A DNA stretch of 64,000 nt from the NCBI GenBank assembly GCA_964247705.1, contig CAXTVQ010000006.1:1-64000 (forward strand). Reading direction: 5' to 3'. Of the stretch, positions 53,397-62,013 are shown piece after piece (within the stretch, counting starts at the first letter, position 1; the number at the start of each line of letters is the position of its first letter). This DNA comes from LMUY01 sp964247705. GTDB lineage: Bacteria; Pseudomonadota; Alphaproteobacteria; Acetobacterales; Acetobacteraceae. Below the pieces are notes generated by a model. The model was not told the DNA's origin. It did no database searches and worked only from the letters and a program-made list of their open reading frames with translations. The translations under genes were made by a program, and so were the position numbers.

Positions 53397-55213
53397 TGTG
53401 CGGCATCGTTGGAATGCTTGGCGGCCGGCCCGCCGCCCCGTTGCTGCTCGGCGCGCTGCAACGCCTGGAATACCGCGGCTACGACAGCGCCGGCATCGCC
53501 ACACTCAGCAACGGCCATATCGAGCGGCGCCGCGCACCCGGCAAGCTGCACAACCTTGCCGCCGTGCTGGACGCCTCCCCCATGGCCGGCACCACCGGCG
53601 TCGGCCACACCCGCTGGGCCACGCACGGCGCACCCACCGAGACCAACGCGCACCCGCACGGCACCGCCCGCGTCTCCGTCGTGCACAACGGCATCATCGA
53701 GAACCACGCCGCCCTCCGCCACGAACTCGAAGAAGCCGGCCAGGTTTTCGAGACCGAAACCGATACCGAGACGGTGGCCCAGATGCTGGACCTCCATCTG
53801 AGCCGCGGCATGGCCCCGGTGGACGCAGCCCAGGCGACCTTCGCCCGGCTGGAAGGCGCCTACGCGCTGGCCGTCGTGTTCGCCGGGCATCACGGGTTGA
53901 TGGTGGGCGCGCAGCACGGCGCACCGCTGGCCGTGGGCTACGGCGAGGACGAGATGTTCCTCGGCTCCGACAGCCTGGCCCTGGCGCCGCTCACGCAACG
54001 CATCGCCTTTCTGCGTGATGGCGACTGGGCCGTGCTCTCCCGCGGCGGCGCACGGTTCTTCGACGGCTCCGGCCAGGATGTGCAGCGCGAGGTGCGGCGC
54101 ACGGTCCACACCGGGGTTGCGATCGGCAAGGACGGCTTCCGCCACTACATGGAGAAGGAGCTGCACGAGCACCCGAGCGTCATCGGCCAAGTGCTGCAGC
54201 GCATGGTCGACCCGGCGAGCCGCACCATCGTGATGCCCGAGTTGCCGTTCGACCTGGCCGTTGTCCCGCGTGCGACCGTGACGGCCTGCGGCAGCGCCTA
54301 CTACGCCGGGTTGGTGGCGAGGCATTGGCTCGAGGCGGAGGCGCGCCTGCCCACGGACGCCGATGTCGCGAGCGAGCTGCGTTACCGCGAACCGCCGCTG
54401 CAGCCGGGCGGCCTGGCGTTGCTGGTCAGCCAATCGGGTGAGACCGCCGATACGTTGGCGGCGCTGCGGTCCCTTCGCGGCGCCGGGCAGCACGTTCTCA
54501 GCATCCTCAACGTGCCGGAAAGCACTATGGCGCGGGAGAGCGACGCAGTGCTGGAGACGCTGGCCGGCCAGGAAGTGGGGGTTGCCAGCACCAAGGCGTT
54601 CACCGCCCAGCTCACCACGCTCGCCTGCTTCGCCATTGCGGCTGCCCGGCTGCGCGGAACGATCACGGCAGCGCGCGAAGCAGAGCTGGTGGACGCATTG
54701 CTTGAGCTGCCGAGCCGGGCCATGGACGCGCTGGCGCTCGAACTGGCCCCCGTCGCCGAGCGGGTCGCGGCCGCGCGGGACGTGCTATTTCTGGGGCGGG
54801 GCGGCTGCTTCCCGATCGCGATGGAGGGGGCGCTCAAGCTGAAGGAGATCACCTACATCCACGCCGAGGGCTACGCGGCTGGCGAGATGAAGCACGGCCC
54901 GATCGCATTGATCGACCGCGACGTGCCGGTGGTTGCCGCCGCCCCGAGCGGGCCGCTGTTCGAGAAGACCGCCTCCAACCTCCAGGAAGCGGCGGCGCGG
55001 GGCGGCAAGCTGATCGTGTTCAGCGACCAAGCCGGGGCTGCCAAGCTGCGCGGCATCGCGGCCGAGATCGTGGTGCTACCGGCGGTGCACCCGTTCGTGG
55101 CGCCGATCCTGTACGCGATCCCGGTGCAGATGCTGGCCTACCAGGTGGCGGTGTTGAAGGGCACGGACGTCGACCAGCCGCGCAACCTCGCCAAGTCGGT
55201 GACCGTGGAGTAG
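53396..55213 (+). CDS. glmS: Glutamine--fructose-6-phosphate aminotransferase GlmS
   Basis: A 605-residue enzyme making glucosamine-6-phosphate. The N-terminal glutaminase has Cys2 (MCGIVGML) and THGAPTETNAHPH near 79. Two SIS isomerase domains (about 285-420 and 455-595) have SQSGETADTLAALR near 346 and the C-terminal DQPRNLAKSVTVE. Its ATG overlaps the glmU stop by one base, so amounts of both are probably linked. No GlmZ-like RNA was identified. Confidence 0.97.
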   Translation: MCGIVGMLGGRPAAPLLLGALQRLEYRGYDSAGIATLSNGHIERRRAPGKLHNLAAVLDASPMAGTTGVGHTRWATHGAPTETNAHPHGTARVSVVHNGIIENHAALRHELEEAGQVFETETDTETVAQMLDLHLSRGMAPVDAAQATFARLEGAYALAVVFAGHHGLMVGAQHGAPLAVGYGEDEMFLGSDSLALAPLTQRIAFLRDGDWAVLSRGGARFFDGSGQDVQREVRRTVHTGVAIGKDGFRHYMEKELHEHPSVIGQVLQRMVDPASRTIVMPELPFDLAVVPRATVTACGSAYYAGLVARHWLEAEARLPTDADVASELRYREPPLQPGGLALLVSQSGETADTLAALRSLRGAGQHVLSILNVPESTMARESDAVLETLAGQEVGVASTKAFTAQLTTLACFAIAAARLRGTITAAREAELVDALLELPSRAMDALALELAPVAERVAAARDVLFLGRGGCFPIAMEGALKLKEITYIHAEGYAAGEMKHGPIALIDRDVPVVAAAPSGPLFEKTASNLQEAAARGGKLIVFSDQAGAAKLRGIAAEIVVLPAVHPFVAPILYAIPVQMLAYQVAVLKGTDVDQPRNLAKSVTVE

Positions 55214-55223
55214 CGCGCCGCCG

Positions 55224-57257
55224 CTAGACGGTTTCGCGCTCTGCCATGGAAAGCTGCCCTTCCGGCACTCCAGCCAGCTCCAATCCCCGTGCGTAAACGT
55301 CCCGGTCGGCCCGTCGCCCAAGGGACGTCGTCGACAGGAAACGTTGCACCGAGAAGCCGGGCTCCGCCGCCAGAACTTTGTCCAGGACGGTCTCGGCTTC
55401 ATCACGGCGCCGGGCGTGGCCGAGCGCCGCGAGATAGTGCTTCTGCGCATCGAGATGGTTCGGGCTGAGTTCGGTCGCACGGCGGCCCGCCATGATCGCG
55501 GCTTCGAAGTCGTGGTTGAGCAGGTGGGTCAGGCTCTGGACGGCATCGAAGAAAGCCGCGTTGGGATCGGAGGGCGACAGCCGCCTGAAATGAGCCAGTT
55601 CCATGTCGGCCGCCGCCGGATTGCCGATGCAAAGATGGGCCACCGCGGACAAGCCCCACGCCATCGCCAGACTTGGGTTCAGAACGCGGGCGCGTGCAAG
55701 CAACTCGAGCCCTTCGGCCGGACGATGTTGCAAAGTCGCCCGGATATGTCCCGCGATGGTCAAAGCCCGCGCATCCTGCGACTGCAGGGCGATTGCCCGC
55801 TCTGCGTGGACAATGGCCTCGGCAACCGCGCGGCCGCCTGGCTGTGGCCAGCCTTGCCCGATCCCGAGCGACAGCCACCAGGCGCGCCAGGAATGTGCCG
55901 GCGCGTTGTCCGGGTCTATCCGCAAGGCGTTCTCGAGCATGTCGCCAGCCTGGGCGAACTCGTCCCGGTTCAACTTCGCCAGCAACGGCAGGGCGCCGAC
56001 CACGAGGTCATAGGCTGAGTTCTGCGGTGCCTGTTTCGTAACCAGCCGGCCTTCGACGCGGAGCATCTCGAGATCGACCTGCGACGCGACCTCGGCCGCG
56101 ACCTCGTCCTGCAAAACGAGCAAGTCCTTGATCTGCTGATCCGAGCGATAGGTCCAGATCACTTGGCTTGAGTCACGCAGGTCGAGCAACCGCAAGGTGA
56201 TGCGCAAGCGCACGCCAACGCGTTGGATGCTGCCATCGAGCAGGAAGTCGATCCCGAACGCCGCCCGCAACGCGGTCTCGCTCCGCTGGCCAAACTGGGC
56301 GAGCGACGACGAAGAAACGACCATCATCCAGTTGAAGCGGCTGAGCGCGACCGTCAACTCCTCGGTCAACCCGAGAGAGAACTGTTGCTCGTCGACTCCG
56401 GCCGAAATCACCACCGGCGTTAGTACGCCGACGCGGACGGCGGTGTGCGTGCGGACCAGCAGCGGGGGCGGCGACTCGGCCGGGCCAGCGGCGGCGGCCA
56501 TTGGAACGTGGCCCGCACGGATCTCGGCCGCGAGCCGTTGCGTGTCGGGCAGGGGAGCCGCATTCAGCAAATCGGTCAGGACAGTACGGCACTGTTCGTA
56601 GGCTTGGATAGCTTTCCCGCGTTCACCGCGGGCGGCGTAGCCGTGCATCAACGCGCGCCATGCTCCCTCGTGCGACCGGTCGATGCTGAGCAGACGCTGC
56701 GCGGCGGGAATCGAATGTTGCACTTCGTCCTGTTCGACCAGGACGGCTTCGGCAACCGTGCGGGCTTGGTCCCGCAGGCGATGGCGCTCGCTGGCCAGCC
56801 ACTGATCGAGCGCCGGGTCCACGTCGTCGAACTCCTCCAGGAGTTCACCCTCGAAAAGTGTGAGCGCGGACGGATTGACCGTGGTAGCGCCGAGGACCTG
56901 CTGCGCGTCGATCCACACGCAGTCCGGACGCAGTACTATATGGTCACGAGTGACATCGAGAATTTTCGTGCCGAGCGGCTGCAGCGCCTCCAGCAAGCGG
57001 TGCAGCTCCTGCCGCAACGAGGCCCGCGCTTGTTCCTCGTGCCGGCGGGACCAGAGCAGGTCTGCCAAACGGGTCCGCAACACGGGGCGCGGCGCCGAGA
57101 TGGCGATGATCGCGAACAAGGCCCGTGTCTTGCGTCCGATTGGCAACACGCTTTCGCCGTTCGCGGCCCACGCTTCCATGTGGCCGATGAGCTTGAGCCG
57201 GCAAACCGCGGCCGCAGCGGCGCGCGCGTTGTAATCAGGCAAGGTAACCTCGGCCAT
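55224..57257 (-). CDS. SARP-type (BTAD) transcriptional regulator with TolB-like and TPR domains
   Basis: A 677-residue protein. Residues 18-118 form an OmpR/SARP-type winged helix (GRKTRALFAIIAI, then RTRLADLLWSRRHEEQARASLRQELHRLL). A BTAD follows (125-240), with ALTLFEGELLEEFDDVDPALDQWLASER. A TolB-like part (about 265-390) has LGLTEELTVALSRF and IDFLLDGSIQRVG. TPR-like repeats (about 400-660) end in YARGLELAGVPEG. The last 400 residues are paralogous to the protein at 58941. The ATG at 57257 is one choice; 57281 is also possible. It is divergent from the repeat-peptide gene at 57688, its likely target. Confidence 0.85.
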   Translation of the reverse strand: MAEVTLPDYNARAAAAAVCRLKLIGHMEAWAANGESVLPIGRKTRALFAIIAISAPRPVLRTRLADLLWSRRHEEQARASLRQELHRLLEALQPLGTKILDVTRDHIVLRPDCVWIDAQQVLGATTVNPSALTLFEGELLEEFDDVDPALDQWLASERHRLRDQARTVAEAVLVEQDEVQHSIPAAQRLLSIDRSHEGAWRALMHGYAARGERGKAIQAYEQCRTVLTDLLNAAPLPDTQRLAAEIRAGHVPMAAAAGPAESPPPLLVRTHTAVRVGVLTPVVISAGVDEQQFSLGLTEELTVALSRFNWMMVVSSSSLAQFGQRSETALRAAFGIDFLLDGSIQRVGVRLRITLRLLDLRDSSQVIWTYRSDQQIKDLLVLQDEVAAEVASQVDLEMLRVEGRLVTKQAPQNSAYDLVVGALPLLAKLNRDEFAQAGDMLENALRIDPDNAPAHSWRAWWLSLGIGQGWPQPGGRAVAEAIVHAERAIALQSQDARALTIAGHIRATLQHRPAEGLELLARARVLNPSLAMAWGLSAVAHLCIGNPAAADMELAHFRRLSPSDPNAAFFDAVQSLTHLLNHDFEAAIMAGRRATELSPNHLDAQKHYLAALGHARRRDEAETVLDKVLAAEPGFSVQRFLSTTSLGRRADRDVYARGLELAGVPEGQLSMAERETV

Positions 57258-57687
57258 TTGCGATCCACACGTACTGAGCATGTCCTCGGGAGCGATCGAA
57301 CTCCGTTGTTGGTTACAACCTACAACATTTCGGGACGATGCAAACGGTATGATTTTGCCGCCCGTCCCAAGAGAGGTGGCGATTACAAACTTTGTGGTCA
57401 CCTAAACTTAAGGCTGATCTGAAGAAACGAGTGTAATACGGTTATTGAGAGAAGTATTACATTAGAGGCATCTTCGAAATGCGGCTTCCAAACGCGACCT
57501 ACGCAGGCGCAGGTTGCAGGATATAAACTATGTTACTTTGGTGACTCCTTGAGGTTTACTGACGCAAAACGCAGCTTTAGCAGTTATAACTTAGAAATAT
57601 TGATGAAATAATGACGTGTATTTATCTTTGACCTCAAAATTATTATGTTAGACATGTGAGTGACAATTATGTCATGGAGTAGCGAAC
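57258..57687. promoter_or_regulatory. AT-rich divergent regulatory region
   Basis: About 430 bases, much lower in GC than the flanks, between the SARP-like regulator and the repeat-peptide gene. It should hold both promoters. An 8-bp inverted repeat, TGTAATAC (57432-57439) and GTATTACA (57454-57461), with a 14-base spacer is a candidate operator. TTGACC near 57628 could be a -35 box, but no clear -10 is at the right spacing. No coding sequence is supported here. Confidence 0.55.
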
Positions 57688-57939
57688 ATGTCTCACCTGA
57701 ATGATGAAATCGTAGCCCAGACTGCCACTGTAGCCACTGTTGTCGAGACCAAGACGATTGTTGCTGCCGCGAGCACCAAGGATGCAGGCCGAGTGAAAAT
57801 CGGTGGTGGCGCGATCCGCTACGCTGCGAACACGAAGGACGCCGGCCGGGTCAAGATCGGTGGCGGCGCGATTCGTTATGCCACGAACACGAAGGATGCC
57901 GGCCGGGTCAAGATCGGCGGCGGTGCTATCCGTTACTAA
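57688..57939 (+). CDS. Repeat peptide, candidate multi-core RiPP-like precursor
   Basis: An 83-residue protein. Residues 1-29 (MSHLNDEIVAQTATVATVVE onward) look like a leader without a Sec signal. Three repeats follow at 30-48, 49-67 and 68-83: TKDAGRVKIGGGAIRY, joined by AAN and ATN, the last ending at Tyr83. The repeats are identical in protein but differ at many synonymous sites, so the peptide is under selection. GGAG sits eight bases before the ATG. A hairpin and a DUF6065-like gene follow. An alternative reading is a repeat-built fibre-forming or surface protein. I do not recognise a family. Confidence 0.8.
   Translation: MSHLNDEIVAQTATVATVVETKTIVAAASTKDAGRVKIGGGAIRYAANTKDAGRVKIGGGAIRYATNTKDAGRVKIGGGAIRY
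57775..57936 (+). repeat. Three 57-bp coding repeats (19-residue period)
   Basis: Copies at 57775-57831, 57832-57888 and 57889-57936 (the last lacks nine bases). Within the 14 codons for DAGRVKIGGGAIRY, copies 1 and 2 differ at nine codons and copies 2 and 3 at six, all silent. This is old, selected duplication rather than recent slippage. Confidence 0.9.
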
Positions 57940-57953
57940 GACGACTGTTGCTT

Positions 57954-57979
57954 GGCATCCTGCACTCCTGCAGGATGCC
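57954..57979 (+). terminator. Hairpin between the repeat-peptide gene and its neighbour
   Basis: A perfect 10-bp stem, GGCATCCTGC and GCAGGATGCC with loop ACTCCT, begins 14 bases after the repeat-peptide stop and ends 20 bases before the next ATG. With no T-run it may act as a partial terminator or an RNA-stabilising element, giving more precursor than downstream protein. Confidence 0.6.
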
Positions 57980-57999
57980 GCCCCTCAGGTGTAATTAGA

Positions 58000-58788
58000 A
58001 TGAAAGACGGATCGGTCGTCGAGTTTGTTCGGATGATACCGCATGCTCGACAGCCCAAGCGCGCGGAACGGTCAGGGGCCGGTTACGTGCCTAGCCGCGC
58101 CATGAGATACTGTGACGCTCTGACGTCTGCAACCGGATACGGTTATTGGGTTTTCCCACCCATGGACGTTCGGCTGATTTGGGATGGCGAACAGGTTTTT
58201 TGGTCGTATGGCGAGGACGAAACGTGGATGCCACTGTCTGGCACGGACAGTGGCTCGGTGCAGTTTCCGGACTACGCTGGCGTTTTCGACGACCAGGCTC
58301 CCTCGCCATTGCGCGGCTACTCGCCGCCGTTTCTGACTGCATTGCCAGAGTTGGGCGGTGTGCAGCTTTGGACCGGCTTGCTTGCCAGGACCCGACCTGG
58401 ATGGAGCCTCTCCATCCGTTTACCAGCGAACCTGCCAAACACCCCCGGCCTGTCGGCATGGGAGGGGATTGTTGAAACGGACATATGGCTTGGACCTCTT
58501 TTCACCAACCTGAGGATCACGAAAACTGACCTTCCGGTTATTATCCGAGCTGACACCCCGATCATTCAGGTGCAACCGATCCCCCAAGTCGCCTACCGGG
58601 AGGAGACGCTCGCCGCATTCTCCTGCGTCGATCACGAGCATCTTGACGCAAGCGATTGGGATCAGCTTGCCCGCGTGCTTCTTCCCCATCCAGACATGGA
58701 GGTCCGCCAAGGGGCTTACGCGGTGACAGTACGGAAGCGGCGGCTCTGCCCGGTCGATCCAAGCTTGCTTCTTGCGGGTAAAGACTAG
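58000..58788 (+). CDS. DUF6065-like protein next to the repeat peptide
   Basis: A 262-residue soluble protein, rich in Trp and Pro. Its layout resembles DUF6065. RYCDALTSATGYGYWVFPPMD (residues 36-56) is followed by a conserved-looking IWDG. RTRPGWSLSIRLPANLPNTPG (130-150) and WEGIVETDIW (154-163) then lead to IIQVQPIPQ near 188-196. The match was judged by eye. DUF6065 has no established activity. The ATG at 58000 was chosen; an in-frame TTG at 57952 would place the start before the hairpin. Its base composition is less GC-rich than the flanking chromosome. It is the obvious candidate to act on or bind the repeat peptide. Confidence 0.65.
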   Translation: MKDGSVVEFVRMIPHARQPKRAERSGAGYVPSRAMRYCDALTSATGYGYWVFPPMDVRLIWDGEQVFWSYGEDETWMPLSGTDSGSVQFPDYAGVFDDQAPSPLRGYSPPFLTALPELGGVQLWTGLLARTRPGWSLSIRLPANLPNTPGLSAWEGIVETDIWLGPLFTNLRITKTDLPVIIRADTPIIQVQPIPQVAYREETLAAFSCVDHEHLDASDWDQLARVLLPHPDMEVRQGAYAVTVRKRRLCPVDPSLLLAGKD

Positions 58789-58940
58789 GGAGCAAATCTA
58801 GCGGCCGGGTTTAATGTCCGCAGCGTTTATGTAACGTGCCGTCCTTCTGGTATGGACTTAGCAGTAGCCAGAACTTTTCAGCTATGACTGTCCAAGACAA
58901 GCCAATTCAGTAACTGGGCGCCAGAGCGCATAACCCAATT

Positions 58941-60245
58941 TCAATCCGGAACGCCGGCTCGCCGGAGACCCTCGGCATAATATTCGCGATCCGCAGCCGT
59001 TGTCGGTATGCGATTAACTATCTTAGTTATCGTTACCGTCGGATCTATTGCGCGTAATGCTAGCAGGCTGTCTGCTGCGTCCTCACGCCTGTGGAGGTGG
59101 CCAAGAACACCAAGTCTAATGTTCAAACCAGATACATGACTCGGGTTACGAGCGAGCACAACATCTGCCAAAATATCAGCATTCTCTAAGTCACGATTAA
59201 AGAAATGTGCGACGAGCAGTGCATTCTCAGTCAGAAAGATGTGTGGATCGCGGGGGGAAAGCGAGTGGGATACGGTCGCATGTTTTATCGCTGTAGCATG
59301 TTCACCATTGTAGCTTTTGGTGAAACTACTTAGCGTCCAAGCAATCGGAAGATTTGGATTCAGCTTGATTGCCTGAGCATGCAGTTGAAGAGCGCTTTGA
59401 ACATCATGCAGAAAGTAGCTTTTTACGTGCCCGGCAATCGTCAACGCGCGCGCATCTGAACCGTCAAGGCGGACAGCCCGGTCGGCGGACGCGCCAGCAA
59501 GCGCAGTCAAGTCGCGGGGGTTTGTAACCCAGCCTTGCCCAACGGCCATGATACTCCAGTATGCGAGCCAGGTGTGAGCAGAAGCGTAGTTCGGATCCTG
59601 CTCGATGGCCTCTTCCAGGCTCTGGCGCGCACGCATGAAGCTCGCCTTGTCGAGTCGGAAAATGCTTTGGATCGCACCAAGAACCAGCCTGTGAGCGGTT
59701 CCGATCGGTGTCCGGACCGGCCTGTCGGAAACCGGCCCGCGCGAGAACAGGTCGGGATCAATCTGGCGGACAGTCTCAGCAGCAATCTCATCTTGCAATG
59801 AGAAGATATCTCGAGTCGTTCCGTTAAAAGTCGCGGTCCAAATAACCTCGAAATCCAGGACGACGTCGAGGAGCACGACAGTCAGGCGAACCTCCGCTCC
59901 GACGACCTCGACCGTCCCGTCGAGGATGTAGTCTAGCCCATACATGCGGCATCGGCCGAGTACATCGGCAGCAGGACCCGTTCCATCCCAGAACGTCGCA
60001 GTCGCCATCAAGCGTGGTGAGCGGAACCGTGAAACGGCCGCGGAAATTTCCTCGGCCAAGCCAAACGCAATGCCATGGCCGTCAGGCGCGCCGACAGCCC
60101 GGAACGGCAGAATGGCCATTCGCCATCCTAATTGATGCTTGGCGATCTCGGACGAATACGAAAAGATTTTCGGAAACCGGTCGAGCATCTCGATGCTTGC
60201 GTCACCGAGGGCTGACACTACGGGACGTTCCGCACGCTTTTCCAT
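58941..60245 (-). CDS. TolB-like/TPR protein, paralogue of the SARP-like regulator without its DNA-binding part
   Basis: A 434-residue protein. The first third is TolB-like, with LPFRAVGAPDG near 46, FGLAEEISAAVSRF near 61 and LDYILDGTVEVVG near 103. TPR-like repeats fill about 170-420, with AHTWLAYWSIMAVGQGW and ALTIAGHVKSYF. It ends EYYAEGLRRAGVPD, close to the tail of the regulator at 55224. No DNA-binding, kinase or cyclase domain is present. It is convergent with the DUF6065-like gene. It may sequester or sense for the regulator, or be a decayed copy. Base composition is low-GC for this window. Confidence 0.75.
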   Translation of the reverse strand: MEKRAERPVVSALGDASIEMLDRFPKIFSYSSEIAKHQLGWRMAILPFRAVGAPDGHGIAFGLAEEISAAVSRFRSPRLMATATFWDGTGPAADVLGRCRMYGLDYILDGTVEVVGAEVRLTVVLLDVVLDFEVIWTATFNGTTRDIFSLQDEIAAETVRQIDPDLFSRGPVSDRPVRTPIGTAHRLVLGAIQSIFRLDKASFMRARQSLEEAIEQDPNYASAHTWLAYWSIMAVGQGWVTNPRDLTALAGASADRAVRLDGSDARALTIAGHVKSYFLHDVQSALQLHAQAIKLNPNLPIAWTLSSFTKSYNGEHATAIKHATVSHSLSPRDPHIFLTENALLVAHFFNRDLENADILADVVLARNPSHVSGLNIRLGVLGHLHRREDAADSLLALRAIDPTVTITKIVNRIPTTAADREYYAEGLRRAGVPD

Positions 60246-60688
60246 ACTGCCCTAACCCTGTGCCATTAACGAACAGACCAATGCCTTACTTAACCAACGC
60301 ATGCCTACCAAACGAGTAAGTAGCGGGAGTCAACCGCGAGCGTGTCGAGACGGTCTGCTCGTTAACAGATAGCCATTCATTTAGTAAATAATGCTTTAGC
60401 ATAGCGGAGGCAAACCAAGCCGCGCTACGCTAAAAACATCGCACTTCAATTTTCCTGGCAACTATAAACACCCTCAGGAGTGCCGGTGCGGCAGATGACA
60501 GAGAATCATGCTGGTTTTAACGGCATTATAACGCATTTCTGCGTCTCAATCGGCTATTCGAGGTTAATTCGGACACTTCAACGCAGGAGCCTGTCGTCGT
60601 ACTCTCAGCAGTACGATCGTGTTTAGCAAGCCGGCGTAAGCCTGCACTTAAAAATCAAACGCGGACACGCCGCCATGCCAGGATAACC
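60246..60688. other. AT-rich intergenic region
   Basis: About 440 bases without a supported gene, divergent between the TPR protein and the MFS gene. An imperfect inverted repeat near 60392-60435 (TTTAGCATAGCGG with CCGCGCTACGCTAAA) may fold into a hairpin. No promoter could be fixed with confidence. Confidence 0.5.
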
Positions 60689-61909
60689 ATGCTGAGCTCC
60701 AAGACCATGTCGTCCTATGCCGCTCGCTCGGCAATCGCCCCGAATTCAGTGGCTTTCACGATCCTGCTCGGCATCCTGGCCGGGTTGCCGGTGCTCTCGA
60801 TCGATATCAGCGCACCGACCCTGGTACTCCTGCCCAAGGCGCTCCAAACCACATCGGCGATGGCCGGGTTGACGTTGTCCTTGTTCATGGGCGGTTTCGC
60901 GCTCGGGCAGGTCGGCGGCGGCAATTTATCCGACTTACGTGGCCGCAGACCGGTATTGCTGACGGGGTTGGCGGTTTATGCCGCAGCCGGGTTGGCCTGT
61001 GCGCTGGCTGCATCAGGGATCGACCTGGTGATCGCCCGCTTCGTCCAGGGCGCCGCCGCCGGCGCCTGTTCGGTGTTGTCCTTCGCCATCGTGCAGGACC
61101 TGTTCCAGGGGGAGGCCGCCCGCAGCAAGCGCGTCCTGGTGACCGTGGTGTTCGGCGTCGTCCCGATCTTCGCCCCGTCACTCGGCGCGTTGGCGTCCGA
61201 CGTGGCAGGATGGCGGCTGGTCCACGTCCTGCTGGCGCTTGCCGGCGTGCTCCTGCTCGGCATCACGTGGCTCGGCATGGCGGAAAGCCGGCCGGCAGCC
61301 GTGCGCAAGCAGGCAACGCCCGGAGGCACACGGCGGCTCCTGAGCGACATACGATTCGTAGCGCTCGCCACGGCCAACGCGCTCAGTTACGGGGCGGTGT
61401 TCGCCTACGTCGCCGGCTCCCCCGTCGTCATCATGGCGGAGTTCGGGCTTCCATCCGAAATCTACGCCGCGATCTTCGCCGTCACAGCTCTTTCGCTCAC
61501 CTTCGGCGCCTTCAGCAGCAGCCGGTTCGTCCGCCGCGGCGTGAGCGTGCGTGCGCTGTTGACGGTCAGCTTCATTGTGATGGCGGTCTCGGCCGTCGTT
61601 TTGACGCTGATCAGCACATCCACCGTGCCGACGGTGCTGTTGATTTCGATCCCCGTGATGATGGTGATGCTGTTTGCCCGGGGCGTCATCTCGCCGAACC
61701 TGCAGCACCTTGCCATCGAGCGGCACCGCGACCGCGCCGGGGCCGCATCGGCCGCTGTTGGCGTGTCCCAGCTCCTCTCGGCTGCACTTGCGAGCGCGCT
61801 CGTGTCGGCACTGCTGCCGCTTTACGGTCCGGTGGCCCTCGCCATCCCCATGGCCGCACTCACCACGGTGTCGCTCGGCGTGGGCTTGTGGGCGATCCGC
61901 TCACCTTGA
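60689..61909 (+). CDS. Bcr/CflA-type MFS efflux transporter
   Basis: A 406-residue major facilitator protein with about twelve hydrophobic segments. The loop 2-3 motif is GNLSDLRGRRPVLLTGL near 73-89, and a Bcr/CflA-like GLAVYAAAGLACALAAS and RFVQGAAAGACSVLS follow (RFVQG near 112). It should export small hydrophobic or modified compounds by proton antiport. It is the first gene after the repeat-peptide locus and could export or give resistance to its product, but the 440-base gap leaves that unproven. ATG at 60689 or 60707. Confidence 0.9.
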   Translation: MLSSKTMSSYAARSAIAPNSVAFTILLGILAGLPVLSIDISAPTLVLLPKALQTTSAMAGLTLSLFMGGFALGQVGGGNLSDLRGRRPVLLTGLAVYAAAGLACALAASGIDLVIARFVQGAAAGACSVLSFAIVQDLFQGEAARSKRVLVTVVFGVVPIFAPSLGALASDVAGWRLVHVLLALAGVLLLGITWLGMAESRPAAVRKQATPGGTRRLLSDIRFVALATANALSYGAVFAYVAGSPVVIMAEFGLPSEIYAAIFAVTALSLTFGAFSSSRFVRRGVSVRALLTVSFIVMAVSAVVLTLISTSTVPTVLLISIPVMMVMLFARGVISPNLQHLAIERHRDRAGAASAAVGVSQLLSAALASALVSALLPLYGPVALAIPMAALTTVSLGVGLWAIRSP

Positions 61910-62013
61910 GGCGGCCGATTGAGATAAAGGCAACGCCCGGGAGAACGACTCGGTCGCGATAGGCACGGCCCTTGCAGCGCGGAATGTTCGCTGCAACCCG
62001 AGGAAGCCAACCG

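Noticed and set aside
57775..57936. CRISPR or non-coding tandem repeat
   Set aside because: The 57-bp copies differ by silent changes in one reading frame and have no spacers; they are coding repeats.
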